Positions 8,926 through 17,348 of a stretch of DNA of 49,981 nt are shown piece by piece; the stretch's first letter is position 1, and the number at the start of each line of letters is the position of its first letter. Under the pieces are notes generated by a model. That model was not told the DNA's origin, searched no databases, and saw only the letters and a list, made by a program, of their open reading frames with translations. The stretch is taken from assembly GCA_030531245.1 (NCBI GenBank), contig JAUNOA010000006.1, positions 1 through 49,981 on the forward strand, given 5' to 3'. The DNA is from Lachnospiraceae bacterium. GTDB lineage: Bacteria; Bacillota; Clostridia; Lachnospirales; Lachnospiraceae. Position numbers and translations under genes: made by a program.

Positions 8926-8954
8926 AGTATCTCACAAACCGTAAGATTTGTCCA
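8926..8954 (-). promoter_or_regulatory. Predicted sigma-A promoter of the mglBAC-isomerase-GRE operon
   Basis: On the minus strand TGGACA (8949-8954) and GATACT (8926-8931) are 17 bp apart. The spacer holds a dyad, ACAAA-N8-TTTGT (8934-8951), that could be a repressor operator. A transcript would have a leader of about 65 nt. Confidence 0.55.
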
Positions 8955-8957
8955 TAA

Positions 8958-8976
8958 AATGCTGACACTTAGCATT
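8958..8976. promoter_or_regulatory. Dyad between divergent promoters, candidate operator
   Basis: AATGCT-N7-AGCATT is a perfect 6-bp inverted repeat. It lies just upstream of the leftward -35 and 23 bp upstream of the rightward -35, a position suited to an activator or shared regulator. No regulator gene is visible in the locus. Confidence 0.4.
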
Positions 8977-8999
8977 ATATTCTTACACTCTAAATGTGC

Positions 9000-9029
9000 T
9001 TGACTATGTACCGCTTTTAAGAGTATAAA
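9000..9029 (+). promoter_or_regulatory. Predicted sigma-A promoter of galM
   Basis: TTGACT (9000-9005) and TATAAA (9024-9029) are separated by 18 bp. The predicted start of transcription near 9036 gives a leader of roughly 58 nt to the galM start at 9094. Confidence 0.6.
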
Positions 9030-9093
9030 TACTTATAAATATAAATCTTGTTAAATGAAACAGGTGTTTTCATTATGGCGGAAAGGAATAATT

Positions 9094-10125
9094 ATGATCA
9101 TCAGCAACTTTAATAACAGTTATGCTACCGAGTTCACACTTTCAAATGACAGCGGTATGACAGTTGTCCTGACCGATATCGGTGCGGATATCGTAAAAAT
9201 CATCGTTCCGGACAAAGACGGCAATCCCGTTGATGTGGCACTCGGTTATGACGAGCCGGAGCATTATGTAACCAATAAAACAACTTTTGGTGCTATCGTC
9301 GGCAGATATGCCAACAGAATCGGCGGTGCACAGTTCACTCTTAACGGGGTTACTTATAAACTGGATGTGAATGATAACGACAACTGCCTTCACGGCGGAT
9401 TTAACAAATGGTATTCCAGAACGTGGTTCCCGACCGCAAATGAGGCAGACAACAGCGTCACTTTCCGGCTGTTCTCTCCGGACGGTGATCAGGGTATGCC
9501 GGGAAATGCGACGATTTCAGTAACATATAAACTTACAGATGATAATGCTCTGAGCATCCGCTATGAGGCAGTTTCGGACAAGGATACATATTTCAATCTT
9601 ACAAACCACAACTACTTCAATCTCAGCGGTGAGGGAACAGAAACAATGACTGATCACACCATGTGGATCGATGCCGACAAAGCAACCGCAATCGACTCAC
9701 AGCTTATCCCTACAGGCGAGATTGTCAATATCAAGGGTACCGCTCTTGATTTCACGACAGAAAAGGTGATATCAAAAGACATTGATGCTGATGAAGAGGC
9801 TATAAAACTCGGAGGAGGATTTGACCATAACTTTATCCTCAACAATCCGAGTCTCAGCAAGCCTTTTGCCCGGGTATCCAGTCCCAGGACAGGCATCGTA
9901 ATGGAAGTCTTCACGGATCTTCCTGCAGTTCAGTTCTACAGCGGAAACTTCATGGGTTCAGATCCGAACGGCAAGGGCGGCAAGGCTTATGCATACCGCA
10001 GCGGATTTGCTCTTGAGACACAGTATTATCCCGATACACCTAACCATCCGGATTTCCCCGGGAGTCTTTTCAGGGCGGGTGAGAAACTGGAATCAACAAC
10101 TGTTTACAAATTTTCGGTAAATTAA
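9094..10125 (+). CDS. galM: Aldose 1-epimerase (mutarotase)
   Basis: A 343-residue GalM-family enzyme that interconverts alpha and beta anomers of aldoses in the cytoplasm. NRIGGAQFTLNG, CLHGG (His100) and TNHNYFNLSG (His172) are the substrate and acid-site blocks; Glu in ALETQYYPDTPNHP is the likely base. The frame opens at 9055, but ATG 9094 has GGAAAGGA at good spacing and gives the normal N-terminus. It is the first gene of the rightward unit, 18 bp before the second FucI-like gene. Its product would supply the anomer used by the isomerase. Confidence 0.93.
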   Translation: MIISNFNNSYATEFTLSNDSGMTVVLTDIGADIVKIIVPDKDGNPVDVALGYDEPEHYVTNKTTFGAIVGRYANRIGGAQFTLNGVTYKLDVNDNDNCLHGGFNKWYSRTWFPTANEADNSVTFRLFSPDGDQGMPGNATISVTYKLTDDNALSIRYEAVSDKDTYFNLTNHNYFNLSGEGTETMTDHTMWIDADKATAIDSQLIPTGEIVNIKGTALDFTTEKVISKDIDADEEAIKLGGGFDHNFILNNPSLSKPFARVSSPRTGIVMEVFTDLPAVQFYSGNFMGSDPNGKGGKAYAYRSGFALETQYYPDTPNHPDFPGSLFRAGEKLESTTVYKFSVN

Positions 10126-10143
10126 TCTAAGGAGGCTATGTAG

Positions 10144-11547
10144 ATGGCAAGCAAAATGACATTTGCGATTTTCGTAACTAACAGAGGTTTTATGCCCGGC
10201 GAGCTCATTCACGGAGCACGCGAAGACATGAAGAAGGCAATCAAAAAAGCCGGCTATGATTACATCATCATGGATGAGAAACTCACACGTTTCGGCGGTA
10301 TCGAGACACGTGACGAAGGTATCCTCTACGCGCAGTGGCTTAAAAAAAATGAGGGCAAATATGACGGTGTCATCCTCTGCTGTCCTATCTTTGCTGATGA
10401 AAACGGAGCCGCATGGGCGCTTAAAGACTGCAAAAAACCCATTCTCATTCAGGCATATCCTGATGAGATCGGCAAGATGGATTTCAAATACAGACGTGAT
10501 GCATACTGCGGTAAGTTCTCTGTAACAGATGTTTTCGATCAGTACGGAATCCCTTATTCACTCACAAAGTCATGGGTAGTTGATCCCAAGACAAAAGAAT
10601 TTGCTCAGGATCTGCATGATTTCGCAGCAACCTGCCGCGTTGTCAACAAGCTGCGTGACTGCAACATTGGTGCTATCGGTGCAAGAACCACAGCATTCAA
10701 GACGGTCCGTTTTGATGAGGTCACATGCCAGAAATACGGAATCAATATCGAGTCTTTTGATCTGTCGGAGCTTGTTTTTGAAGTAGGAAAGCTTAAAGAT
10801 ACAGATAAGAATGTAACGGCAAAGGTAAAGAAGCTCGCCGCTTATACCAATTTTTCAAATGTTCCAAAGAAGAATCAGCTCACTCTTGCAAAGATCGGTG
10901 TAGTAATCGACAAATATATCGAGGATTATCATCTTGACGCTATCAGCCTCCGCTGCTGGAATGAGATGGAGACGATACTCCGTGTTTGTCCGTGCGTTCT
11001 CCTGTCAGAGCTTAATGACCGCGGCATCCCGGCTTCATGTGAGATGGATATTGAGTCATGCATTGCAATGTTTGCTATGAAGCTTGCATCGGATGCTCCT
11101 ACCGCATGTCTTGACTGGAACAACAACTACGGAACAGATCCTGACAAGGTAGTTCTCTTCCACTGCGGACCTGTTGCACAGTCACTTATGGCCGGCAAGG
11201 GAACTGTACTTGAGCATAAGATGTTCGCCAAAGGCGATCCGGGATCAGGCTGGGGTACAAACGAAGGCCGTATAGACGCATTCCCATGCACTATCTCAAA
11301 CTGCAAGATCAGAGACGGCAAGATCAATCTGTATGTGTCTGAAGCCGAGATGACAGCTGATGAGATTGAAGACGGTTACTTCGGTGTTGCAGGCGTTTGC
11401 GAGATTCCTGACCTCCAGTGCAAACTCGAAAAGCTTGCCCGCGGCGGATTCAAACATCACACAACAATCGGAAAGGGACATATGAAGAAAGTCCTTGAGG
11501 ATGCATTCAAGTATTATCTCGGGTACAATGTAGTCGATATTGACTGA
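10144..11547 (+). CDS. L-fucose/L-arabinose isomerase superfamily protein (second copy)
   Basis: A 467-residue FucI-like protein, a distant relative of the 3512-4990 product. The likely metal-binding set is Glu300 in SCEMDIES, Asp324 in CLDWNN and His438/439 in FKHHTTIGKGHM, with FHCG (339-342) also shared. AAGGAGG precedes the ATG. It follows galM by 18 bp and ends with a terminator. Two distinct members in one divergent locus suggest successive isomerisation steps, two substrates, or a hetero-oligomer. The substrate is not deducible from sequence. Confidence 0.85.
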   Translation: MASKMTFAIFVTNRGFMPGELIHGAREDMKKAIKKAGYDYIIMDEKLTRFGGIETRDEGILYAQWLKKNEGKYDGVILCCPIFADENGAAWALKDCKKPILIQAYPDEIGKMDFKYRRDAYCGKFSVTDVFDQYGIPYSLTKSWVVDPKTKEFAQDLHDFAATCRVVNKLRDCNIGAIGARTTAFKTVRFDEVTCQKYGINIESFDLSELVFEVGKLKDTDKNVTAKVKKLAAYTNFSNVPKKNQLTLAKIGVVIDKYIEDYHLDAISLRCWNEMETILRVCPCVLLSELNDRGIPASCEMDIESCIAMFAMKLASDAPTACLDWNNNYGTDPDKVVLFHCGPVAQSLMAGKGTVLEHKMFAKGDPGSGWGTNEGRIDAFPCTISNCKIRDGKINLYVSEAEMTADEIEDGYFGVAGVCEIPDLQCKLEKLARGGFKHHTTIGKGHMKKVLEDAFKYYLGYNVVDID

Positions 11548-11586
11548 CAATGATGCAGACGTGGTGATGCTCACTGGTCACACAAA

Positions 11587-11621
11587 AGGCGACGGCACAA
11601 TAAAGTGTCCTCGCCTTTTTT
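11587..11621 (+). terminator. Terminator after the second FucI-like gene, possibly bidirectional
   Basis: AAGGCGACGGCAC-aataaa-GTGTCCTCGCCTTTTTT forms an imperfect stem with a U-run. The A-run on its 5' side lets it serve the convergent mscL transcript too. Confidence 0.75.
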
Positions 11622-11671
11622 ATATCCTGAAATTGTTTTATTCGGTTTATTTCAACTTGAAGCAGCGATTA

Positions 11672-12076
11672 TCATTTCTTCATAAGATCTCTGATTTCCA
11701 TAAGAAGTTTCACTTCCTCACTCGGTTCAGCCGGTGCGGCAGCTGCCTCTTCCGCTTCTTTCTTCTTAAGAGACTCTGCAGCCTTCTGTGCCGAATTGAT
11801 TCCCTTAAGAATCAGGAACAGAACAATTGCCGTAGCAAAGAATGTGATAATTGCAGAAATAACAGCACCGATTCCGAATGAAGCATCACCTACTGTTATT
11901 GCAAGACCCGCAAAATCAATACCACCGCAGATCACGCCAAGCAGCGGAGTTATCAGGTTCTCTACGATAGCTGTAACGATAGCCGTAAAAGCTCCGCCTA
12001 AAATGATGCCGACTGCCATTGAAAGTGCATTACCCTTGTTGATAAAATCCTTAAACTCATTCCATAAACCCTTCAT
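11672..12076 (-). CDS. mscL: Large-conductance mechanosensitive channel
   Basis: A 134-residue inner-membrane channel that opens under osmotic downshock. MKGLWNEFKDFINKGNALSMAVGIILGGAFTAIV is the characteristic N-terminal amphipathic helix plus TM1. A second TM (about 70-95) and a charged C-terminal helix (EEVKLLMEIRDLMKK) complete the family pattern. An upstream ATG at 12103 is open, but the start at 12076 has AAGGAGA and matches the family. Single gene, convergent with the FucI-like gene. Confidence 0.95.
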   Translation of the reverse strand: MKGLWNEFKDFINKGNALSMAVGIILGGAFTAIVTAIVENLITPLLGVICGGIDFAGLAITVGDASFGIGAVISAIITFFATAIVLFLILKGINSAQKAAESLKKKEAEEAAAAPAEPSEEVKLLMEIRDLMKK

Positions 12077-12127
12077 AACTCTTCTCCTTTTCTTTTCGGT
12101 CACCGGTCCGATGCACCGTGTGATTTC

Positions 12128-12154
12128 GTCTTATAACATTTAAAATCATAAGAC
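12128..12154 (-). promoter_or_regulatory. Extended -10 promoter of mscL overlapping a dyad
   Basis: On the minus strand TG-T-TATAAG (12130-12138) forms an extended -10. A perfect 7-bp inverted repeat GTCTTAT/ATAAGAC with a 13-bp spacer covers the same place, so it may be an operator. Confidence 0.4.
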
Positions 12155-12205
12155 CTGATTCTCAATCATAACCGGCCGATCATTGTATATCGCCATTCTG
12201 ATATC

Positions 12206-13261
12206 TTACTCAAGCCTCATTTTTATATTCAGATTCTGACCATCCAGACTGACATCCGCCATCGCTCCTGAAACAAGAGGCATCATAGGCGGCAGATGTC
12301 CCAGATCGGCATCCAGAACAATCGGCACATCGTACTTATCCAGAATTCCTGTCACAGCATTCAAATGATTCATCCCCATAAGATCCTCATCAAAATGCAG
12401 TGGTCTGCCGATTATAAATCCCTTCACATTTGCAAACCATCCGGCTTCATCAAGCTGCCACAGGGCTCTCCTTATGCTCATAGGATTCAGGTCACAGGAT
12501 TCAATGAACCATACGATTCCGTCGTTTGCATATTTACGTGCAAATGCGGCCGTACCGTCATACTTTGTTCCGCACAGAATCTGAAGAATGTCCAGGCATC
12601 CCCCTATCAGTCTTCCGCTGAACTGCGCATTGCCGCTGTTCCCGGACAATACTCCGTCTTTAAATAACTTTATGCAGGACGGTTCCGTATCGTTTATAGG
12701 CTCACACGGATCCGGTTCCTCTCCCTCCGGATACTCCTTCGGAGCTTTCTCCCAGGTCGGATAACTGTTTACTGACAGTTTTCTTCCAGTCAGCAGATCA
12801 TATGCATCTTTCATGAATGCATGCCACGGCTTCTTACCGAACTGAGATGCACACGGTCCGTAGATAGCTGCAGTATCGCACAGCACCGGCAATGTGTATG
12901 TAAGATTAGTATTATCCGAAAATCCCATGAACCACTTAGGTTCACTCATTGCTATTCTTTCAAAATCAACAAACGTAAGATCCTCGCACATAGTCTCACC
13001 GCCGCCGCAGGAGATTATCACATCGCTTCTGTCATTTATGAAGAAATCATTGATCTCGTCCGCGCATTTTTCGGGAGTATTGCTCTTACCGATTCCGGAC
13101 ATCTCATAGCAGTTCGGTCCCAAAATATTTTCATAACCGAGCTCCTCAAAACCCTTCAGGGCCTGTGCAAAACATTTTCCGTAATGCTCATCCGCACATC
13201 CGAACGATGGGGCTATGTATCCTATTCTTCCTTTTTCTTTTAAAAATTCAGGATATCTCAT
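12206..13261 (-). CDS. Peptidase S66 family (LD-carboxypeptidase/MccF-like)
   Basis: A 351-residue S66 serine peptidase. The Ser-Glu-His triad is visible as Ser115 ([10 protein letters not shown]), Glu254 ([11 protein letters not shown]) and His322 ([10 protein letters not shown]). Family members either trim the tetrapeptide of murein (LdcA) or cleave peptide-nucleotide antibiotics (MccF). The overall size and FIESCD segment are compatible with both, so the role is left open. The ATG overlaps the stop of the upstream phosphorylase gene by 4 nt (ATGA), so the two are translationally coupled. No signal peptide, so it is cytoplasmic. Confidence 0.88.
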   Translation of the reverse strand: MRYPEFLKEKGRIGYIAPSFGCADEHYGKCFAQALKGFEELGYENILGPNCYEMSGIGKSNTPEKCADEINDFFINDRSDVIISCGGGETMCEDLTFVDFERIAMSEPKWFMGFSDNTNLTYTLPVLCDTAAIYGPCASQFGKKPWHAFMKDAYDLLTGRKLSVNSYPTWEKAPKEYPEGEEPDPCEPINDTEPSCIKLFKDGVLSGNSGNAQFSGRLIGGCLDILQILCGTKYDGTAAFARKYANDGIVWFIESCDLNPMSIRRALWQLDEAGWFANVKGFIIGRPLHFDEDLMGMNHLNAVTGILDKYDVPIVLDADLGHLPPMMPLVSGAMADVSLDGQNLNIKMRLE

Positions 13262-14046
13262 ACTTTATCTCCGTCTTTCTTTATAAGTATTTTAACTGCC
13301 TCCACAGCAATTCTGACTGCAAGATCCGTATCATGAGCTACAGGATTTGAAAGTCCGAGCGCGGCTCTCTCCTGATTTGCCATGACCAGAAAACAGGCTC
13401 CGCATCTGACTCTGCGATATGCCGCTGTCGTGAAAAGAGCGGCCGTCTCCATCTCTGAGGCTTTACATCCCATCCTGACCCATGCGTCCCATTTGTTATT
13501 AAGTTCATATCCTCCGGGCATCTTTTCCGGTGAATGCTGACCGTAAAACGAGTCCTTTGACTGGACCACTCCCACATGATATACGGCACCCAGTGCTGCG
13601 GCACTCTCAACCAGAGAAGTCAGACAATCGTAATCAGAAACCGCAGGATATTCGATCGGAGCTATCTCTTTACTGGTTCCCTCCATACGGATTGCGCCCG
13701 TTGCCACAACGATATCCCCGCCGATGATTTCCGTCTGCATACCTCCGCAGGTCCCTACTCTTATAAATGTATCCGCACCGCAGTTGGCCAGCTCCTCCAT
13801 GGCAATGCTTGCCGAAGGACCTCCGATACCTGTAGAAGTTACGCTTACCTTCTCACCGCAGAGATATCCTGTGTATGTCTTAAACTCACGATTGTATGAT
13901 ATAAGCTGTGCAGCATCAAAATACGAAGCAATCTTCTCACATCTCCCGGGGTCTCCCGGAAGTATGACATATCTTCCTACATCTCCTTTGCCGCACTGGA
14001 TATGATATTCTTTTCCTTCCGTTTCCGAATAATTTGGTACCGGCAT
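13258..14046 (-). CDS. udp: Uridine phosphorylase
   Basis: A 262-residue nucleoside phosphorylase of the PNP/UDP family, splitting uridine to uracil and ribose-1-phosphate. [14 protein letters not shown] is the phosphate-binding N-terminal block, [17 protein letters not shown] matches Udp closely, and [10 protein letters not shown] is the ribose-binding Met-Glu motif. The frame also has an ATG at 14064, but the one at 14046 has AGAAGAG upstream and is preferred. An 8-codon uORF (14048-14071) with its own GAGG precedes it and ends just before this ATG. Coupled to the S66 peptidase. Confidence 0.9.
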   Translation of the reverse strand: MPVPNYSETEGKEYHIQCGKGDVGRYVILPGDPGRCEKIASYFDAAQLISYNREFKTYTGYLCGEKVSVTSTGIGGPSASIAMEELANCGADTFIRVGTCGGMQTEIIGGDIVVATGAIRMEGTSKEIAPIEYPAVSDYDCLTSLVESAAALGAVYHVGVVQSKDSFYGQHSPEKMPGGYELNNKWDAWVRMGCKASEMETAALFTTAAYRRVRCGACFLVMANQERAALGLSNPVAHDTDLAVRIAVEAVKILIKKDGDKV

Positions 14047-14047
14047 A

Positions 14048-14071
14048 TTACTCTTCTTTCTCATATTTCAT
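14048..14071 (-). other. Possible 7-residue leader ORF before udp
   Basis: ATG at 14071-14069 with GAGG 7 nt upstream encodes MKYEKEE and ends in TAA, one base before the udp ATG (TAATATG). This arrangement could couple translation of udp. It may equally be chance, because it lies beside a terminator arm. Confidence 0.25.
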
Positions 14072-14110
14072 AAAATGCCTCGCCGGCACAAACACACGGC
14101 AAGGCATTTT
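14072..14110 (-). terminator. Terminator after the DUF308 gene
   Basis: AAAATGCCTTGCCG and CGGCGAGGCATTTT pair with one mismatch, on the minus strand, about 24 nt after the DUF308 stop. The symmetrical A and T runs allow activity on both strands. It also lies in the udp leader. Confidence 0.7.
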
Positions 14111-14133
14111 CATAACAGGATTCGTCTGCTGGA

Positions 14134-14706
14134 TTACCTCTCAACAGCCTTCTCGATCGTAGCTTTAGCTTTTGACATCTGAATTGACAGAACGATCATT
14201 GAGATACCGAAGCTGAGCATAGCTGCTGCTGCTATGATATCGATTGAAAGAGCTGCAATAAGCGGACGTCCTACAAGAAGGATTCCGAGGATAACCGTGA
14301 TGATTGCAAAAGCAAGTGACCATCCCCATCCTTTAACTCCCTGATCTTTCAGTGAGAATGCACCGAAGATTCCGTTGACACCCTCAAAGATAAATGCGAA
14401 TGTGAACATGTAAATAAGTACCAGATCAGAAAGAAGCGGATTACATGCTACAAAGATACCAAGTAAAAGAATAAGAATGCATCCTACAAGGTTCCATCCC
14501 CACGCCGGAATCTCTTTACGTCTTGCGATGGTGCTTACGATTCCGAGTATACCGATTGTGATAAAGTTGATAACTCCGATGATTCTTACCATATTGAATC
14601 CTGTACCCGGATTTGCAATAAGTATAAATGCAAGGATAACCGAGATGATTCCGAGAATAAGAACAAGCCACCACTGTTTAAGAACTTCTGTTAATCTTTT
14701 TGCCAT
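14134..14706 (-). CDS. DUF308 (HdeD-like) membrane protein
   Basis: A 190-residue protein of six predicted transmembrane helices in short hairpin pairs, ending in a basic-acidic tail (SKAKATIEKAVER). The repeated helix pairs with G-x-x-L and NP residues fit the HdeD/DUF308 family. HdeD is linked to acid resistance in E. coli, but the function here is unknown. GGAGGG precedes the ATG. It has its own predicted promoter and terminator, so it is likely monocistronic. Confidence 0.82.
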   Translation of the reverse strand: MAKRLTEVLKQWWLVLILGIISVILAFILIANPGTGFNMVRIIGVINFITIGILGIVSTIARRKEIPAWGWNLVGCILILLLGIFVACNPLLSDLVLIYMFTFAFIFEGVNGIFGAFSLKDQGVKGWGWSLAFAIITVILGILLVGRPLIAALSIDIIAAAAMLSFGISMIVLSIQMSKAKATIEKAVER

Positions 14707-14754
14707 AGTATAAATCCCTCCACAAAATAACTGATTTTTAAAATAATATACTAT

Positions 14755-14783
14755 ATTCTACCATATCCCGACGTAATAGTCGA
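14755..14783 (-). promoter_or_regulatory. Predicted promoter of the DUF308 gene
   Basis: On the minus strand TCGACT (14778-14783) lies 17 bp before TAGAAT (14755-14760), which also has the TGG extension of an extended -10. Confidence 0.45.
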
Positions 14784-14792
14784 TTGTTTGGA

Positions 14793-16157
14793 TCAGTTTT
14801 TGAATGAATGAATCGGAGCAGGTATTCTTCCTCCACGGTTTACAAAATCAGCACAGGAATATGTATTGACCGGCATAATAGGCGCATATCCTAGCAGACC
14901 TCCGAAATTAACCGTTTCGCCTACATTCTTGCCCTCTACCGGTATCAGTCTGACCGCAGTAGTCTTCTGATTGATCATACCTATCGCAGCCTCATCGGCT
15001 ATGATTCCGGCTATGGTTTCTTCTGTCGTATCACCCGGAATGGCTATCATATCCAGTCCGACGGAGCATACACAGGTCATAGCTTCAAGTTTTTCTATGG
15101 TAAGTGCTCCCATAGCGGCGGCCTCTATCATTCCTCTGTCCTCGCTGACAGGAATAAATGCTCCGGAAAGTCCGCCTACATAAGAGCTTGCCATGACTCC
15201 GCCTTTCTTAACCTGATCATTGAGTATCGCAAGTGCCGCAGTGGTTCCCGGTGCTCCGACTCTTTCAAGTCCCATCCCTTCCAGTATCTGTGCCACGGAA
15301 TCACCGACTGCAGGTGTGGGTGCCAGCGACAGATCGACGATTCCGAAAGGAACTCCCAACCTCTTCGCCGCCTCCTGAGCAACAAGCTGGCCTACCCTTG
15401 TAACTTTGAATGCAGTCTTCTTGACTGTCTGGCACAGCACTTCAAAGTTTTCTCCGTGTACATTCTCTACCGCTGCCTTAACCACTCCGGGGCCGCTGAC
15501 TCCGACATTGATAACTGCATCACCTTCCGTCACGCCATGAAAAGCTCCTGCCATAAACGGATTATCGTCCGGCGCATTGCAGAACACTACCAGCTTGGCA
15601 CACCCGAACGAATCTTTATCCGCGGTATTGCGGGCCGTCTGCTTAATAATCTTTCCCATCAGGCGCACCGCATCCATATCAATACCGGTCCTTGTAGAAC
15701 CCACATTTACTGACGAACATACAATATCTGTCTCCGCGAGAGCTTCCGGTATGGATTCTATCAGCATCCTTTCGGCTGATGTAATTCCTTTTGTGACAAG
15801 TGCGGAATATCCGCCCAGGAAATTTACTCCGACCTCTTTTGCCGATCTGTCCAGTGTCTTTGCTATCTGCACAAAATCGGAAGTCGATCTGCAGCATCCT
15901 GCCCCGACGAGCGAAACCGGCGTCACTGATATCCTCTTGTTAACGATAGGGATTCCGAAATCCTTGGATATCGCCTCTCCCGTAGCAACCAGAGTGCCTG
16001 CGGTCCTTACAATTTTTTCTGATATTTTATTACAGGTCTTTGAGACATCATCAGAAGCACAGTCAAGAAGGCTTATTCCCATCGTGATTGTTCTTACATC
16101 CAGAAGATCCTGTTCGATCATCCGGTTAGTCTCAAGAACTTCATTCAAACTCGGCAT
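14793..16157 (-). CDS. UPF0210 (PFL/DUF711) family protein
   Basis: A 454-residue protein of the UPF0210 family, whose fold is related to the PFL/ribonucleotide-reductase barrel but without a glycyl radical motif. Recognisable parts are [15 protein letters not shown] near residue 20-35 and [16 protein letters not shown]. The molecular function is not established. AAGGAG precedes the ATG. It is encoded 10 bp after the ACT-domain partner, with which it is almost always paired in Firmicutes. This pairing suggests amino-acid sensing through the ACT protein. Confidence 0.92.
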   Translation of the reverse strand: MPSLNEVLETNRMIEQDLLDVRTITMGISLLDCASDDVSKTCNKISEKIVRTAGTLVATGEAISKDFGIPIVNKRISVTPVSLVGAGCCRSTSDFVQIAKTLDRSAKEVGVNFLGGYSALVTKGITSAERMLIESIPEALAETDIVCSSVNVGSTRTGIDMDAVRLMGKIIKQTARNTADKDSFGCAKLVVFCNAPDDNPFMAGAFHGVTEGDAVINVGVSGPGVVKAAVENVHGENFEVLCQTVKKTAFKVTRVGQLVAQEAAKRLGVPFGIVDLSLAPTPAVGDSVAQILEGMGLERVGAPGTTAALAILNDQVKKGGVMASSYVGGLSGAFIPVSEDRGMIEAAAMGALTIEKLEAMTCVCSVGLDMIAIPGDTTEETIAGIIADEAAIGMINQKTTAVRLIPVEGKNVGETVNFGGLLGYAPIMPVNTYSCADFVNRGGRIPAPIHSFKN

Positions 16158-16167
16158 GATTTACTCC

Positions 16168-16440
16168 TTAGATTCTGTGCATTTCTGTGAATATTTCTTC
16201 TTTCTGGGCAAGTATTCTCAGTCCCATGCCATCTCCCAGATTTTTCAGTTCGTCCGCAATCACATCAAACTGCCTGTCAGACTTTTCCATATCGGCTATG
16301 ACCATCATATTGAACATGTCCGATACTATGGTTTGAGTAATATCAAGGATATTTATCTGATTTTCCGACAGATATGTGCATACCCTCGCGATTATCCCGA
16401 CTCTGTCTTTTCCTACAACTGTTATAATGATCTTTTTCAT
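16168..16440 (-). CDS. ACT-domain protein (UPF0237)
   Basis: A 90-residue single ACT domain: ITVVGKDRVGIIARVCTYLSENQINILDITQTI is the beta-alpha-beta ligand-binding core. Such domains bind small molecules, usually amino acids, at a dimer interface. It is the usual companion of UPF0210 and is encoded immediately upstream of it. A GGGGAGAG ribosome binding site precedes the ATG. The ligand is unknown. Confidence 0.93.
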   Translation of the reverse strand: MKKIIITVVGKDRVGIIARVCTYLSENQINILDITQTIVSDMFNMMVIADMEKSDRQFDVIADELKNLGDGMGLRILAQKEEIFTEMHRI

Positions 16441-16458
16441 ATTCTCTCCCCGGGAAAA

Positions 16459-17316
16459 CTATTTTGTCAAAGCACTCAGTACCAGTCCTATGAACACACT
16501 GTACACATAGATGATACCCAGAATCGCTATAACTCTCTTCTTGTTTTTTTCTGTCCTGAACAGAACCAGAGTACCTATACCCGATCCTGCACACAGTCCT
16601 GCAAACATCGAAGCAAACGGCAGCTGTCCCGCCGCGTACATCTGAGTCAGCAAAACCGATGAGGCACAGTTCGGTATCATTCCGATAAGCGGCGTGATGA
16701 GAAACTGCAATACACCCGTGGACTCTATAAACCCTGCCAGTCTGTCACTTCCGATGTATCCTACTGCCAGATTGATTATCAGCAATATAACAAATATCGA
16801 AACCATGATGATACCGGTATGCCTCAGAGTAGCAACTATCAGACTCTCGTGTTCATCGTGATCATGACAGTCAACTTTGGTGGAATTTTCTATATATCCG
16901 CCCTTCAGCTCCTTCGGCAGTATTTTCATCAGTACGAAATCTGTCAGAAATCCGGCAAGCAAAGCCAATATCAGTTTCAGTATCAGCAGAGGCAGCAGAG
17001 TCCTCCATCCACCGGGAGCTGCTATCAGAAGCGGTACGGCTTCATCCGAGGTGGAAACAAAAACCGCAACCAGAGTTCCCGCAGTAATTACATTGCCCGA
17101 ATATAGATTTGCCGCCATGCCGGAAAAACCGCACTGTGGAACAAGGCCCAGAAACGCGCCAGGCACAAATCCGAATCTTCCTCCGCCTGCCAAAGCCTTC
17201 TCGATCTTTTCCGACCGGGTTCTCTCAATATATTCAATCACAAAGTATGCTGCCAGCAGAAATGGCAGCATTTTTAAGCAATCCAGTAATGTATCAGATA
17301 ATACCTCAAAAAACAT
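16459..17316 (-). CDS. ArsP_2-type membrane permease (putative heavy-metal/arsenic efflux)
   Basis: A 285-residue polytopic membrane protein with about eight to ten hydrophobic segments. GLVPQCGFSGMAANLY and IGMIPNCASSVLLTQMY are paired inverted half-repeats with conserved Pro-x-Cys, typical of the putative metal/arsenic exporter family PF11449. A His/Asp-rich cytoplasmic loop (DCHDHDEHE, near residue 150) could bind metal. The substrate is unproven. The ribosome binding site is weak. It starts 32 nt after nagA, with the ACT gene 18 bp downstream. Confidence 0.75.
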   Translation of the reverse strand: MFFEVLSDTLLDCLKMLPFLLAAYFVIEYIERTRSEKIEKALAGGGRFGFVPGAFLGLVPQCGFSGMAANLYSGNVITAGTLVAVFVSTSDEAVPLLIAAPGGWRTLLPLLILKLILALLAGFLTDFVLMKILPKELKGGYIENSTKVDCHDHDEHESLIVATLRHTGIIMVSIFVILLIINLAVGYIGSDRLAGFIESTGVLQFLITPLIGMIPNCASSVLLTQMYAAGQLPFASMFAGLCAGSGIGTLVLFRTEKNKKRVIAILGIIYVYSVFIGLVLSALTK

Positions 17317-17348
17317 ATTTTATATTTTACTTAAAAAGCAGAATTTTT

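Noticed and set aside
9048..9064. Rex-like site in the galM leader (TTGTTAA)
   Set aside because: Only one half-site is present; the second half has no match.
14793..16157. UPF0210 protein as a second glycyl radical enzyme
   Set aside because: Family name mentions PFL, but no RVxGY glycine motif or activase is present.
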